Shown: positions 53,428-62,246, numbered from the stretch's first letter. The stretch: DNA of 64,000 nt from Oscillospiraceae bacterium (GCA_009783695.1 WRCY01000003.1:27512-91511), one strand, 5' to 3'. Notes: generated by a model not told the origin, from the letters alone. Program-made: numbers and translations.

Positions 53428-53844
53428 ATGGGAGTATTTGCTTCGGAAAAGAAGTCGGTTTTACTCGTTCATAACCTTTCAGAGAAGCTGCTGCTGCTCA
53501 AGGATACGCTGTCTGACTTTGTGCGGGTGTACGCGGTAAAGTCGGGAAAGGCGGCTATGCGCTCGCTTAAAATGGTTCAGGGTATAAACTTGATTATGCT
53601 GGACCTGGATATACAGGACATGACCGGATACGAATTCTTGGATTTTTTGAAGAATTCGGGCGAATACAGGGACATTCGGGTCGCAGTGCTTACATCAAGC
53701 CCGCAGCAGGAAATAGAGAAAAAGCTCAAAAGCTACAGTAATGTGACAGGGCTCATAGATACGTCGAGCGAAGCACGCGAAATCCGCGAGATGACCGGCG
53801 AGTTCCTCGGGATTCAAGCTTCGTCGATAGAAAAAGGTATTTAA
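53428..53844 (+). CDS. Stand-alone response-regulator receiver domain
   Basis: A 138-residue CheY-like protein with no output domain. The phospho-acceptor Asp is in IMLDLDIQDMTGYEF (first D of LDLD) and the later Thr/Ser is TSS. The acidic pocket, normally two Asp/Glu at the end of beta-1 (e.g. VDD), reads LLVHNLS, and the conserved Lys near the end is replaced by a GLIDTSS segment. Phosphorylation may be impaired. It precedes the hybrid kinase and four R1 copies, hinting at a functional pair. SD GGAGG precedes ATG 53428. Confidence 0.8.
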   Translation: MGVFASEKKSVLLVHNLSEKLLLLKDTLSDFVRVYAVKSGKAAMRSLKMVQGINLIMLDLDIQDMTGYEFLDFLKNSGEYRDIRVAVLTSSPQQEIEKKLKSYSNVTGLIDTSSEAREIREMTGEFLGIQASSIEKGI

Positions 53845-53848
53845 GAAC

Positions 53849-54119
53849 AAGTTGTGAAGAAAGGACTTAATGAGAACAAGTTTAAGAATAAAATAAAACT
53901 GAATCGGGGAAAACGTTGTTTTTATTCCGCTTTTGTGAAGAAAGGACTTAATGAGAACAAGTTCAAGAATAAAATAAAACTGAATCGGGGAAAACGCTGT
54001 TTTTATTCCGCTTTTGTGAATAAAGGACTTAATGAGAACAAGTTCGAAAATAAAATAAAACTGAATCGGGGAAAACGTTGTTTTATTCCGCTTTTGTGAA
54101 GAAAGGACTTAATGAGAAT
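53849..54119 (+). repeat. R1 array, four tandem 80-81-bp copies
   Basis: SD modules GTGAAGAAAGGACTTAATG (one GAATAAAGG) recur at 53859, 53940, 54021 and 54101, giving spacing of 81, 81 and 80 bases. Three copies carry ACTGAATCGGGG, GAAAACGTTG or GAAAACGCTG, and TTTTATTCCGC. As the spacing is near 27 codons, the array is open in one frame, but this looks like repeat structure rather than a gene. Confidence 0.92.
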
Positions 54120-57100
54120 ATGCCAAGAGAAAAGAAACTCGGAATAACAGTTTCGGGAGTTATAAAACTTGTTGCTTTAGTCGCAGCCATAACGGTTATG
54201 ATTTACTTGGTGCTGACCGTAGCCATGCCGGAGGTTTCGGTAATCAAAGACGCCGGTATCGGCAGAGGCGTGATTAGGCTTGCAGAGCACAGGGAATTCG
54301 ATTATGAAAAAGACTTGTTCGTGCTCAGCGGCGAGTGGGAATTCTATCCCAACCAGCTGCTGTACTCCGAAGATTTTATGGATGGCAATGTAAACGCGGA
54401 CAGCATCAGGTACGTGAGTTTCCCGCATTACTGGCGCGACGACCCTGTTAACTTCCCCGACGGTACCGGATATGCGACCTACCGCATGACGGTTCAAACA
54501 GCAGCGCAAACCACCGGGGCGGGGATTTTCTCGCAGTTTCAATACGGAGCATACAGGGTTTATTTGAACGGCAACTTAATCGGTATGGGCGGTAATGTTT
54601 CAGAGAATACAGACGATTATTATTTCGCTTATAACGGCAGCACCGGCTATATTTGGTCGGGAACGCCGAATTCTTTTGAGGTTATTGTGCAGCTGCAGAG
54701 CTACGACCATGAAGACGCAGGGCTGGTGAATATGATTATCATGGGCTCGCCCGATGCAATCAGAAGCTACAGCAACTTCATAAAAGTATTCACGGGCGCC
54801 GCTACGGGCGCGGTTACGGTGCTTGCACTTTACTTTTTGATTATATTCATACGTAACAGGAATAAAAGCGAGTATATGAATTATGCCATCGTATCTTTTT
54901 GCGGGTTGTATCTTGCGCTGACCAACCTTGGTGAAAACCATGCTTACTACTGGGTTCCCGAGGTGAGCAACAGACTGCTGTATGCGTTTGAGCACGTGGC
55001 GCTTGTGCTGGGTACGTTTTTTGCGTCGATTCACGTAATAAGAAAATATATTAAATACAAATACACGGGAATCGTTTTGACAAGCTTCGTTAGTGCACAG
55101 TGCCTGCTTTTATTAATTCTGCCGCCGTATCAGGTCAGCGTGCTGCGTCCTTTTACTTACGCCACAACATTATTATTCTTGGTTTGTGCGTTTACAATCA
55201 GCATTGTTTATAACGTGAGAAGCCGGCGCAAGGGAAAAGATTATTCAATGCTTGAGAGCATGGGTCTATTGGTTTTAGTTGCCGGCGCGGTAATCAGCAT
55301 TTCTAATCCCACACTATACTTAGGCTTTGATTTATTCTGCATTTCTGTAATTATATACTGCTTTATGAAAGTTTTCGTGGTTTCGGGGCATTACCGCAGA
55401 ATAAGCGAAGATTTGTTTGAGCTCAATAAGACGCTCGAAAATCGCGTAGCTGAGCGGACTGCCGCCCTTGTTGAGATGAACAGGAAGGTGGAGGCCGCTG
55501 ATAACGTCAAGAGCGAGTTCCTCACCCGCATGAGCCGTGAAATCCGCACGCCCATGAACGCTATTGTGAGTATAAGCGAGCTGTTCGATACGCAGAATCT
55601 TAATGAAATCCAGAAGAATTATTTCTACAATATAAAAGAAACATCGCACTCTATTTTGAATTTAATCAACGATATAATGGATTTCTCGCGTATTGAAGCG
55701 GGGCGGCTGGAGCTTACGCCGGCGCATTTCAATCTCAATGCGTTTATTGAGAACATCTGCTCGACCGCAAGATATTCAGCGGGGCTCAAAGGCCTGCATT
55801 ACGAAAGCACTGTGGAAGCGAACATTCCCGAAGTGATTTACGGCGATGAGGTGCGGATGAAGCAGGTGATTGCAAATATCCTCAGCAACGCCGTCAAGTA
55901 CACCCGCGACGGAAGCGTCAAGCTGAACATTTCGACAACAGCAGAGCACGCTTCGGAAGCAGAGAAGATGCTGCTGTTTACCGTAACCGATACGGGCGAG
56001 GGCATGAGCAGGGAAGAAATCAAGAAAGTATTCGACGCGTTCATGAATCCGGAGCTCGGAAACAGGCGCGGGCTCAAAGGCACAGGGCTCGGTATGGCTA
56101 TATGCAAGAAGCTCATGGATATGCAAAACGGTGTAATCGAGTTCATCAGTGCAGAGGGCAAGGGGAGCGAGGTCAAGCTTTATTTTCCGCTGCGGCCCGG
56201 CGATGAGAACCTTGTGGAGGACGTAAATGTAAAAGAGAAGATTTACGCCAAGAACGCGAAGATTCTGATTGTCGAGGACAACACGATTAACGTTACGGTC
56301 GCACTGGATATTTTAGCGGCTCATGACATTCGCCCCGATGTCGCCAAAGACGGCTACAAAGCGCTCAGCATGATTAAGGAAAAGGAATACGATCTTGTGT
56401 TCATGGACCAGTTCCTGCCCGGTATGGACGGCATCGAAACCACGCAGAGAATCCGCGAGCTCGGCGGGAAATACCGGACGCTGCCCATAGTTGCGATGAC
56501 CTGCAACGTAGTGCACGGCGCGCGGGATATGCTGATTTTCAAAGGACTCAGCGACTATATAGCAAAGCCCGTGTGTCATAACGCGCTTAATAATATTCTT
56601 ATTCGCTGGCTTCCGCACGATAAAATAAGCTCGGCGCTCGGACGGTTTAATAAAGACGTGCGTAATGAGTTCCTCAGCGGGCTTCCCGTGGAGCTGGTTG
56701 AAATAACCGAAATCAACTGCAACGCTGCGCTCAAGAACATGGACGGAAGCGTAGAAATCTTCATGGGATTGCTGCGCAGGTTCACGGCGCAGGCAGACGA
56801 GTATGCGGAGAGCCTGAACGAGTATTTGAAAGCCGGCGACTACATGAATTACATCATAGTCGTGAACGGTGCGAAAAGCCTGCTCTACAACATCGGCGCG
56901 AAAGCGTGCGGTGATATGGCGGCGAAGCTTGAAAAAGCGGCAGCAGCTAATGACGAGGAGTTCTGCCTTGAGCAGAACGACAGGTTCTGCGAACATTTGA
57001 AGTGGCTTTCGCAGCGGGTCATGCTTGCGCTCCCGCAGCAAAACGATTCGGAATCCGCGGCAAGCAGAGGCTCTCCGGGCGGCGGCGGACTTGTGAAATT

Positions 57101-57308
57101 GGCGGGAATCATGCACGACTTGTCGTTTGATTACTCGATAGGCGACTGCGCCTCAATAGACAAGCGTATTGCCGTTTTAAAGGAATCGTCGTTCGGCAAG
57201 GAGCACAGCGAAATTATCTCTAAAATAATAAGCGAGTCGAATGCAATGGAATACGAAAGAGCCGCAGAATTATGCAAGAAGATATTAAACACACTGATGA
57301 ATGATTGA
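54120..57308 (+). CDS. Hybrid sensor histidine kinase lacking both phospho-accepting histidines
   Basis: A 1062-residue membrane protein. Order: N-terminal helix (about 12-32), extracytoplasmic 7TMR-DISM-like sensor (to about 225), seven-helix membrane region (about 225-400), coiled coil, HisKA-like domain (about 460-525), HATPase (N box NILSNAVKYT, G1 DTGEGM, G2 GLKGTGLGMAI), receiver (Asp763 in FMDQFLPGMDG) and C-terminal HPt-like domain. The HisKA H box, normally SHEIRTPMN, reads SREIRTPMN (Arg473). The HPt motif, normally HxLKG, reads NGAKSLL (Asn916). Autophosphorylation and phosphotransfer should fail, though ATP-binding boxes and receiver Asp remain. ATG 54120 follows the last R1 copy. 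Confidence 0.9.
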   Translation: MPREKKLGITVSGVIKLVALVAAITVMIYLVLTVAMPEVSVIKDAGIGRGVIRLAEHREFDYEKDLFVLSGEWEFYPNQLLYSEDFMDGNVNADSIRYVSFPHYWRDDPVNFPDGTGYATYRMTVQTAAQTTGAGIFSQFQYGAYRVYLNGNLIGMGGNVSENTDDYYFAYNGSTGYIWSGTPNSFEVIVQLQSYDHEDAGLVNMIIMGSPDAIRSYSNFIKVFTGAATGAVTVLALYFLIIFIRNRNKSEYMNYAIVSFCGLYLALTNLGENHAYYWVPEVSNRLLYAFEHVALVLGTFFASIHVIRKYIKYKYTGIVLTSFVSAQCLLLLILPPYQVSVLRPFTYATTLLFLVCAFTISIVYNVRSRRKGKDYSMLESMGLLVLVAGAVISISNPTLYLGFDLFCISVIIYCFMKVFVVSGHYRRISEDLFELNKTLENRVAERTAALVEMNRKVEAADNVKSEFLTRMSREIRTPMNAIVSISELFDTQNLNEIQKNYFYNIKETSHSILNLINDIMDFSRIEAGRLELTPAHFNLNAFIENICSTARYSAGLKGLHYESTVEANIPEVIYGDEVRMKQVIANILSNAVKYTRDGSVKLNISTTAEHASEAEKMLLFTVTDTGEGMSREEIKKVFDAFMNPELGNRRGLKGTGLGMAICKKLMDMQNGVIEFISAEGKGSEVKLYFPLRPGDENLVEDVNVKEKIYAKNAKILIVEDNTINVTVALDILAAHDIRPDVAKDGYKALSMIKEKEYDLVFMDQFLPGMDGIETTQRIRELGGKYRTLPIVAMTCNVVHGARDMLIFKGLSDYIAKPVCHNALNNILIRWLPHDKISSALGRFNKDVRNEFLSGLPVELVEITEINCNAALKNMDGSVEIFMGLLRRFTAQADEYAESLNEYLKAGDYMNYIIVVNGAKSLLYNIGAKACGDMAAKLEKAAAANDEEFCLEQNDRFCEHLKWLSQRVMLALPQQNDSESAASRGSPGGGGLVKLAGIMHDLSFDYSIGDCASIDKRIAVLKESSFGKEHSEIISKIISESNAMEYERAAELCKKILNTLMND

Positions 57309-57430
57309 TATATAGTCGTTTAACTTAGAAAGCATGAAATCGTAACCTCCGCGCCTGTGGCACGGTATTCGCCCAACGGGCGAATGTAAGAAACAGCTTT
57401 GCTGTTTCTTAAGTTAAACGATTATAATAG
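57306..57430. repeat. Family M MITE-like element after the hybrid kinase
   Basis: Left end TATATAGTCGTTTAACTTAG; right end CTTAAGTTAAACGATTATAA, inverted repeats. Inside: TTCGCCCAACGGGCGAA and AAACAGCTTTGCTGTTT. It begins on the stop codon of the kinase gene. Confidence 0.8.
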
Positions 57431-57488
57431 GTTATATTAAGCAAATATATTGATATACAGGGTGTTTATATTTTAGGAGTCGTTTCAT

Positions 57489-58001
57489 ATGCAAAAAATG
57501 ATTATTTCAAATATCAAAAGCGCGGAGTTTAAGAATACAAATCTCAATAAAACGTTTGAACCTGACAAACAACACAAACAATCGTTTGAATTTCAAAAAT
57601 GCAATGTAAGCAATCCATATTCTGCGGGAGAAGGAAAATTAGCCGTATCATTTTATACTCTTCAACCGGGAAAAGCGAATTATCCATACCATTATCATAT
57701 GGGAAGCGAAGAAGTTTTTTACATTATCAGAGGTCAAGGAACATTAAAAACACCGGACGGTGAAAAAGCAGTTTCGGAGGGTGATATTATCGTATGCCCT
57801 GCGAATGAAAACGGAGCGCATATGATAATTAACACTTCTGACGCTCCTCTTGTGTTTCTTGATGTGGATACGATAAGTTTGGATTCTGCAGAAGTAGTTG
57901 TATACCCCGATACTGAAAAATACATGATTAAATCGGAAAAGGGGGGGATTTTAGATACATTTAGGAAAAATACATCTGTGAATTATCTTGACGGTGAATA
58001 A
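57489..58001 (+). CDS. Cupin-domain protein
   Basis: A 170-residue single-cupin protein. The metal-binding motif 1 is YPYHYHMGSEEVFYIIRGQG (His, His, Glu pattern G(X)5HXH-like) and motif 2 is GDIIVCPANENGAHMIIN. Such small cupins include sugar isomerases, dioxygenases and binding proteins; no substrate can be read from the sequence. SD TAGGAG lies before ATG 57489. It is slightly AT-richer in codon use than its neighbours, which may indicate recent acquisition. Confidence 0.8.
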   Translation: MQKMIISNIKSAEFKNTNLNKTFEPDKQHKQSFEFQKCNVSNPYSAGEGKLAVSFYTLQPGKANYPYHYHMGSEEVFYIIRGQGTLKTPDGEKAVSEGDIIVCPANENGAHMIINTSDAPLVFLDVDTISLDSAEVVVYPDTEKYMIKSEKGGILDTFRKNTSVNYLDGE

Positions 58002-58080
58002 ATCTAATAATGAACATTATCTACATACCTCTATGCATAAGTCTAACAGAACAATATAATAAAACAACAGGGGGAAATTA

Positions 58081-59361
58081 GTGAAAGAAAAAACTCATAT
58101 GCACCCACACATGTATCTGCCGTATATTGTCATGATTTGTCTGAATTTCAACTTTATTATAGTTGCGTTCACAATAGACAAGCCGGCAGATGTAATCGAC
58201 GGTTTTTTCAGGATAATCACTTCGCGTTCAATTCTTGTTACGGACTATATAGCGGTTGGAGGGATTGGAGCGGCGCTGCTTAACGTTGCGCTTGTGGGCT
58301 TCATGAGCGTGTTTACGCTTATGTTCTCGGGCGTAAGGCCCAACGGCGCGTCAATCATGGCGCTGTGGGTGACCGTAGGATTCGCTTTCTTCGGCAAGAA
58401 TGTACTCAATATGCTCCCCCTTACGTTCGGCGTCTGGTTGTTTGCGAAATATAAAAGGGAGCCTTTCATTAATTACTCGCTGTCCGCGCTGCTCGTAGCG
58501 ACACTTACGCCCGTAGTCAGCGAAATCGGCTTCTTCGGAGCGTTTCACCGTCCGGTTGAAATATTGACGGGGATTCTGTTCGGCTTTTTTATCGGTTTTA
58601 TCTTTCCCGCGATTTCCGCGCATACAGTGAAGATTCACGGCGGTTATGACTTGTATAACATGGGTTTTGCGGGCGGGCTGATTGCGGTGATTTTTTCGAC
58701 GACTTTCAGAAGCTTCGGGCTTAATATAGAGGAAGCTGATTTTTGGAGCAGCGGCAATACCTTTCCTTTGGCAGTGCTGCTTTATTCTATTTCCGCCGCA
58801 ATGCTCTGCCTCGGTTTCTTTGTGGGCGGCATAAAGAATAACATCGGCGGCTATAAAAAAATAACCACCCATACGGGCCGCCTGGTTACGGACTTTTACT
58901 TTCTGCATCAGAACAGTGTATACATAAACATGGGCGTGCTCGGTATATTTGCGACGAGTGTGACGCTTGCAATCGGCGCCGAGCTCAACGGCATAAGCAT
59001 CGCCGGAATCTTCACAATCATAGGCTTCGGCTGCTTCGGCAAGCACTGGAAAAACGTGGCGCCTGTTATGGCCGGGGCGGTTATATCAGCGTTTCTTTCC
59101 GCATTTTTCAGTCACGGTGATTTTGTATCGCCGGCAAAAACTGCGGCAATACTATTCTCGACTGCTCTTGCGCCGATTGCGGGGCATTACGGTAAAGTCT
59201 GGGGAGTTGTTGCGGGCTTTCTGCACGTAAATGTCGCGATGTTCGTAGGGGAGATGAACAGCGGGCTTAACTTGTACAACAACGGTTTTGCCGCAGGGTT
59301 TGTAGCGATGTTCCTGCTGCCGTTAATCACTACATTTAAAAAAGACAAGGAAGAAGCTTGA
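58081..59361 (+). CDS. DUF1576 family multi-pass membrane protein
   Basis: A 426-residue protein with about ten to twelve hydrophobic helices. The pattern GGYDLYNMGFAGGLIAV near the middle and NLYNNGFAAGFVAMF at the end is an internal duplication that marks the DUF1576 family, a group of predicted transporters of unknown substrate in Clostridia. The GTG start at 58081 follows GGGGGAAA. No transporter partner is adjacent. Confidence 0.85.
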   Translation: MKEKTHMHPHMYLPYIVMICLNFNFIIVAFTIDKPADVIDGFFRIITSRSILVTDYIAVGGIGAALLNVALVGFMSVFTLMFSGVRPNGASIMALWVTVGFAFFGKNVLNMLPLTFGVWLFAKYKREPFINYSLSALLVATLTPVVSEIGFFGAFHRPVEILTGILFGFFIGFIFPAISAHTVKIHGGYDLYNMGFAGGLIAVIFSTTFRSFGLNIEEADFWSSGNTFPLAVLLYSISAAMLCLGFFVGGIKNNIGGYKKITTHTGRLVTDFYFLHQNSVYINMGVLGIFATSVTLAIGAELNGISIAGIFTIIGFGCFGKHWKNVAPVMAGAVISAFLSAFFSHGDFVSPAKTAAILFSTALAPIAGHYGKVWGVVAGFLHVNVAMFVGEMNSGLNLYNNGFAAGFVAMFLLPLITTFKKDKEEA

Positions 59362-59433
59362 ATACAAGTAAAACCAAATCAGGAAAATTTTATTTTCATT
59401 TCGCTTTTGTGAAGAAAGGACTTAAAAACAATC
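59361..59433 (+). repeat. R1 repeat, single copy
   Basis: AATACAAGTAAAACCAAATC, AGGAAAATTTTATTTTC, ATTTCGC, CTTTTGTGAAGAAAGGACTTA, before ATG 59434. The hairpin is weakened. Confidence 0.75.
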
Positions 59434-59778
59434 ATGAAGCTTAAATTTGAAAAGAAAATGAAGATGGCGAGCGATTTATTATCGTACTGTCATCTTCACA
59501 GCGCGACTGATTATCATCTTGATATAAAATTGAACGCGGACTGTACGGTTTTTATCGTAAAGGCGAGCCCGGTGGTAATTTCCGACGAGGATATGGAGAT
59601 GCTCAGAAAATGCCTCAGCGCACCCCGCCAAAAAGAGATGGAGCAGGACTACTGGGAGCTTATGGGTAATTCCGAGGAGAAATGCGAGATAACGCTGATT
59701 GGCATGATGTGCGATGATGCGGAGGTACAGCTTGACGGTGATGAACTGGTAATTAAAATAGTGCGGCTTATTGATTAG
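59434..59778 (+). CDS. Small hypothetical protein
   Basis: A 114-residue soluble, acidic protein that I do not recognise. It has no membrane helix. A central CTVFIVKASPVVISDEDMEMLRKCL and ITLIGMMCDDAEVQLDGDELVIKIV stretch suggest an alpha/beta fold. The SD lies in R1 and the 3' end overlaps the converging hydrolase gene by 4 bases. Confidence 0.6.
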   Translation: MKLKFEKKMKMASDLLSYCHLHSATDYHLDIKLNADCTVFIVKASPVVISDEDMEMLRKCLSAPRQKEMEQDYWELMGNSEEKCEITLIGMMCDDAEVQLDGDELVIKIVRLID

Positions 59779-60599
59779 TCAACAAGCGCCTTAACAAAGA
59801 AATTGTTGAAATTCTCAAGCTCGTCGTACATGACTGCGTGCGCTGAGTTTTTAAGCGAGAACAGTGTCGAGCCCTTGATTTCCCTATGCTGGTAATCGGT
59901 CACGGCGACAGGCACGACCGTGTCTTTTTCGCCGCGAATAATGAATACAGGCACTTTTATACACCTTAAGTCGTCACGTCCGTCCTCATCGCGGAGGGAC
60001 ACGGCGGCTTTTATTGTGCCGATGCCCGAAGCCGACTGCGCAATTGCGGTAAACCAGCCTTTTATTGCATTACTGTGCACACGTGCAAACAATTTTTCAT
60101 CCACGAAGTTTCTGCACAGCTCCGGGCGGTCGCTGCTGGCTTTTTCAATCATGGCGTCAACATCGCGCTTATCAATGCCGTAAGGGAAATTTTCGCTCAT
60201 CGTGAAACATGGCGCAGCGGCGGCGAGCAGGATGAGCTTATTCACTCCGAAGCCTTTGAAAATCCGCATATAACGCAGCGCGACAGCGCCGCCCATTGAA
60301 AAGCCGGCGAGCGTGATTTTAGATAACCCGAGCGCTCTGATAACGTTGTGAACGTCCCGCGCCATCTGGTTATAATCATAGCCGAAAGCAGGTGCGTCGC
60401 TCGCGCCGAAGCCGCGGAAATCCACGCCGACAACGTGATAGCCGAGCTCTACGAGCAGGTTTATTTGATACTCGAAGATTAAATGCGACAGCGGCCAGCC
60501 GTGCAGGAACACAACTGTGTCCACGCCGCACCTGCGGCTGCATTCGCGGTTGTATTCGCAGACGGCGATTTTCACGCCGCCGGAATTAATATGAACCAT
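59775..60599 (-). CDS. Alpha/beta hydrolase
   Basis: A 274-residue cytosolic alpha/beta hydrolase, not closely similar to the one at 52388. It has VVFLHGWPLSHLIFEYQ, RGFGASDAP, the nucleophile elbow GFSMGG, an Asp in RGEKDTVVP and His in NSAHAVMYDEL. This resembles chloroperoxidase- or esterase-like members. The start at 60599 is preferred since AAAAAGGAG lies upstream on the minus strand; the ORF extension beyond it is not supported. Substrate unknown. Confidence 0.85.
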   Translation of the reverse strand: MVHINSGGVKIAVCEYNRECSRRCGVDTVVFLHGWPLSHLIFEYQINLLVELGYHVVGVDFRGFGASDAPAFGYDYNQMARDVHNVIRALGLSKITLAGFSMGGAVALRYMRIFKGFGVNKLILLAAAAPCFTMSENFPYGIDKRDVDAMIEKASSDRPELCRNFVDEKLFARVHSNAIKGWFTAIAQSASGIGTIKAAVSLRDEDGRDDLRCIKVPVFIIRGEKDTVVPVAVTDYQHREIKGSTLFSLKNSAHAVMYDELENFNNFFVKALVD

Positions 60600-60702
60600 A
60601 AAAAATTCTCCTTTTTCTTTTATATTATGAATGATTGTAAATTCTGGCTTTGTGAATAAAACATCGAAATATACAAAAAATAAAAGAAAAAAGGAGTTAT
60701 TT

Positions 60703-61020
60703 ATGAGAAGAGTGTCTTTTTTGAGCATAATTCTTTTTATTATAACGGCATGGTTTCTGATATTCTTTTTCTGGAATTTTATTGAATATAACAATTATGT
60801 AGGCGGAGTGCTGCGAAACGGAAACATCTCTTTCCGCGGAAACGCGCATGAAATAATAGGCTACTATATGAGTAACTGCGCGCCTTATTTGTTTTACGCG
60901 CTGGTGATGGGGACGCTGGGGTGGCTGCTGATAAAGCTCAGACCCCGCTACGTTGTCGAAACAACTGCGATTCCCGTGATTCCTGTGTGCGACTGCAGGG
61001 AAGAGGATATGGTGGAGTAA
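60703..61020 (+). CDS. Small two-helix membrane protein
   Basis: A 105-residue protein with two hydrophobic helices (FLSIILFIITAWFLIFFFW, about 5-23, and YLFYALVMGTLGWLL, about 59-73) and a C-terminal tail with CDCREED. I do not recognise it. The start at 60703 follows AAAGGAG by 6 bases. Function unknown. Confidence 0.62.
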   Translation: MRRVSFLSIILFIITAWFLIFFFWNFIEYNNYVGGVLRNGNISFRGNAHEIIGYYMSNCAPYLFYALVMGTLGWLLIKLRPRYVVETTAIPVIPVCDCREEDMVE

Positions 61021-61040
61021 ATAAAAATGCATGTATAAAC

Positions 61041-61160
61041 TTAAGGCGGAGCGCGAAGCCCCGCCTTAATTCGATAGCACAGCTGATTACGCGCCTACGG
61101 CACGTCAACAAGCTCATTTGCTGTAAAAATGCGAAACATTTTTTAAGTTAAATGGATATA
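61041..61160. repeat. Family M element, right end in the patatin gene
   Basis: TTAAGGCGG (61041-61049) pairs with CCGCCTTAA (61061-61069), and TTACGCGCCTACGG and GTAAAAATGCGAAACATTTTT follow. The right end TTTTAAGTTAAATGGATATAT overlaps the minus-strand stop (TTA 61148-61150) of the patatin gene, so the element appears to supply the stop and last codons. The left end is poorly defined. Confidence 0.65.
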
Positions 61161-62155
61161 TCTTTAAAATTATACGCCGCCTCCGCGCTCTCAAATCCGC
61201 ACTTTAAAAGCATATTGAAATTAGCTGCGGACGGCGTTATTAGAGTCGTCGGATAATCGCAGTTTCCGATTTTTACATACAAACCGCTGCCTTTTTTAAC
61301 TACCTGAGCCATGAAATCCCGCCTGCGCAGCGCGCCGACCTGATACATGGCGATATCGAGCAGGCGCTTCATGTTCGTGAAGGACATGCTGCCTTTGCGC
61401 TTTTGATACTCAATAGGCGGCGAGGCGTCGGAGGCGATGAGAAAATCAATCTCACTGTCCAGACCTTTCCCGATTTTATAAAGTGCCTCCAAACCCAGGT
61501 TATCATAGACGCCGCCGTCCCACAAGGTAATCTGCGGGTCAAGAATAACCTCTTCGTCCTTACCGTGTTTATCCTTTGTCCAGCGCATGGCTCGCGTTTT
61601 GAGCGTGTACGGGCCAATCAGCACAGGGAACCCGGCAGACGCCGCCATCATGCGGGAAATAGGCAGGTCGGGGTTCTGTGTGTAGCCGAGGAGGCGGTCG
61701 CCCATATAGTCGCGCCGAATCCGGAAGCTTCTGCCCGTTTCGTATGTAGTGCAGTTTATTTCCCAGTACGGGAAACGCGGCAAATCCTGCAAAGTTCCGC
61801 TTATACCCCACTTTTTCTCAAGCATATCCGCGATAATTTCCACGCGGTTACTCCAATAGGCAGGCGAAAACGGCAGGCGGCGAAGAGCCGATTTTTCAAT
61901 ATCGTTGCTTAAAATAACCTCGCGGACGCGCGGTAAAACGCGGCTCAGGAATTCGTCGCCTGTGCACCATTTGTTGTTATTCACCGCGAAAATCGCGCCT
62001 ATGCACAGGCTTGCGCCTGATACCGACGAAATGCTGACAATGCGGTCGAAAAGCCGCTCGTGCGCCAAATATTTGAGCACGCCCAGATGAAAGACAGTCG
62101 CGCGGATTCCGCCGCCGGAAAGCGCGAGCCCGATTAACTTATTATTTAGTTTCAT
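61148..62155 (-). CDS. Patatin-like phospholipase
   Basis: A 335-residue lipid acyl hydrolase of the patatin family, using a Ser-Asp dyad. It starts LIGLALSGGGIRATVFHLGVLKYL (oxyanion GGG), the nucleophile region reads ISSVSGASLCIG (usual S/G-x-S-G-G-S, with one Gly to Ala), and the dyad Asp is in WDGGVYDNLGLE. No signal peptide, so cytosolic. The start at 62155 follows GAAAGGAAA, better than the ORF extension to 62212. Its last residues (D-I-S-I) and stop overlap a family M element. Confidence 0.85.
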   Translation of the reverse strand: MKLNNKLIGLALSGGGIRATVFHLGVLKYLAHERLFDRIVSISSVSGASLCIGAIFAVNNNKWCTGDEFLSRVLPRVREVILSNDIEKSALRRLPFSPAYWSNRVEIIADMLEKKWGISGTLQDLPRFPYWEINCTTYETGRSFRIRRDYMGDRLLGYTQNPDLPISRMMAASAGFPVLIGPYTLKTRAMRWTKDKHGKDEEVILDPQITLWDGGVYDNLGLEALYKIGKGLDSEIDFLIASDASPPIEYQKRKGSMSFTNMKRLLDIAMYQVGALRRRDFMAQVVKKGSGLYVKIGNCDYPTTLITPSAANFNMLLKCGFESAEAAYNFKDISI

Positions 62156-62205
62156 GGAAAATATTTCCTTTCGCTTTTTGTAAAAAAATCGTCTATTAAA
62201 ATCTA

Positions 62206-62234
62206 TTGACAAATCGAAAGTTTTATGTTAAAAT
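62206..62234 (+). promoter_or_regulatory. ssrA promoter
   Basis: TTGACA (62206-62211), 17-base spacer, TAAAAT (62229-62234), 12 bases before the tmRNA 5' end. Confidence 0.85.
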
Positions 62235-62246
62235 GAAAATGTATCC

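Noticed and set aside
53854-54099. 81-codon open frame with repeated K-K-G-L-N-E-N
   Set aside because: It is the translation of tandem R1 units whose spacing is near a multiple of three; no independent gene evidence. The array is reported as a repeat instead.
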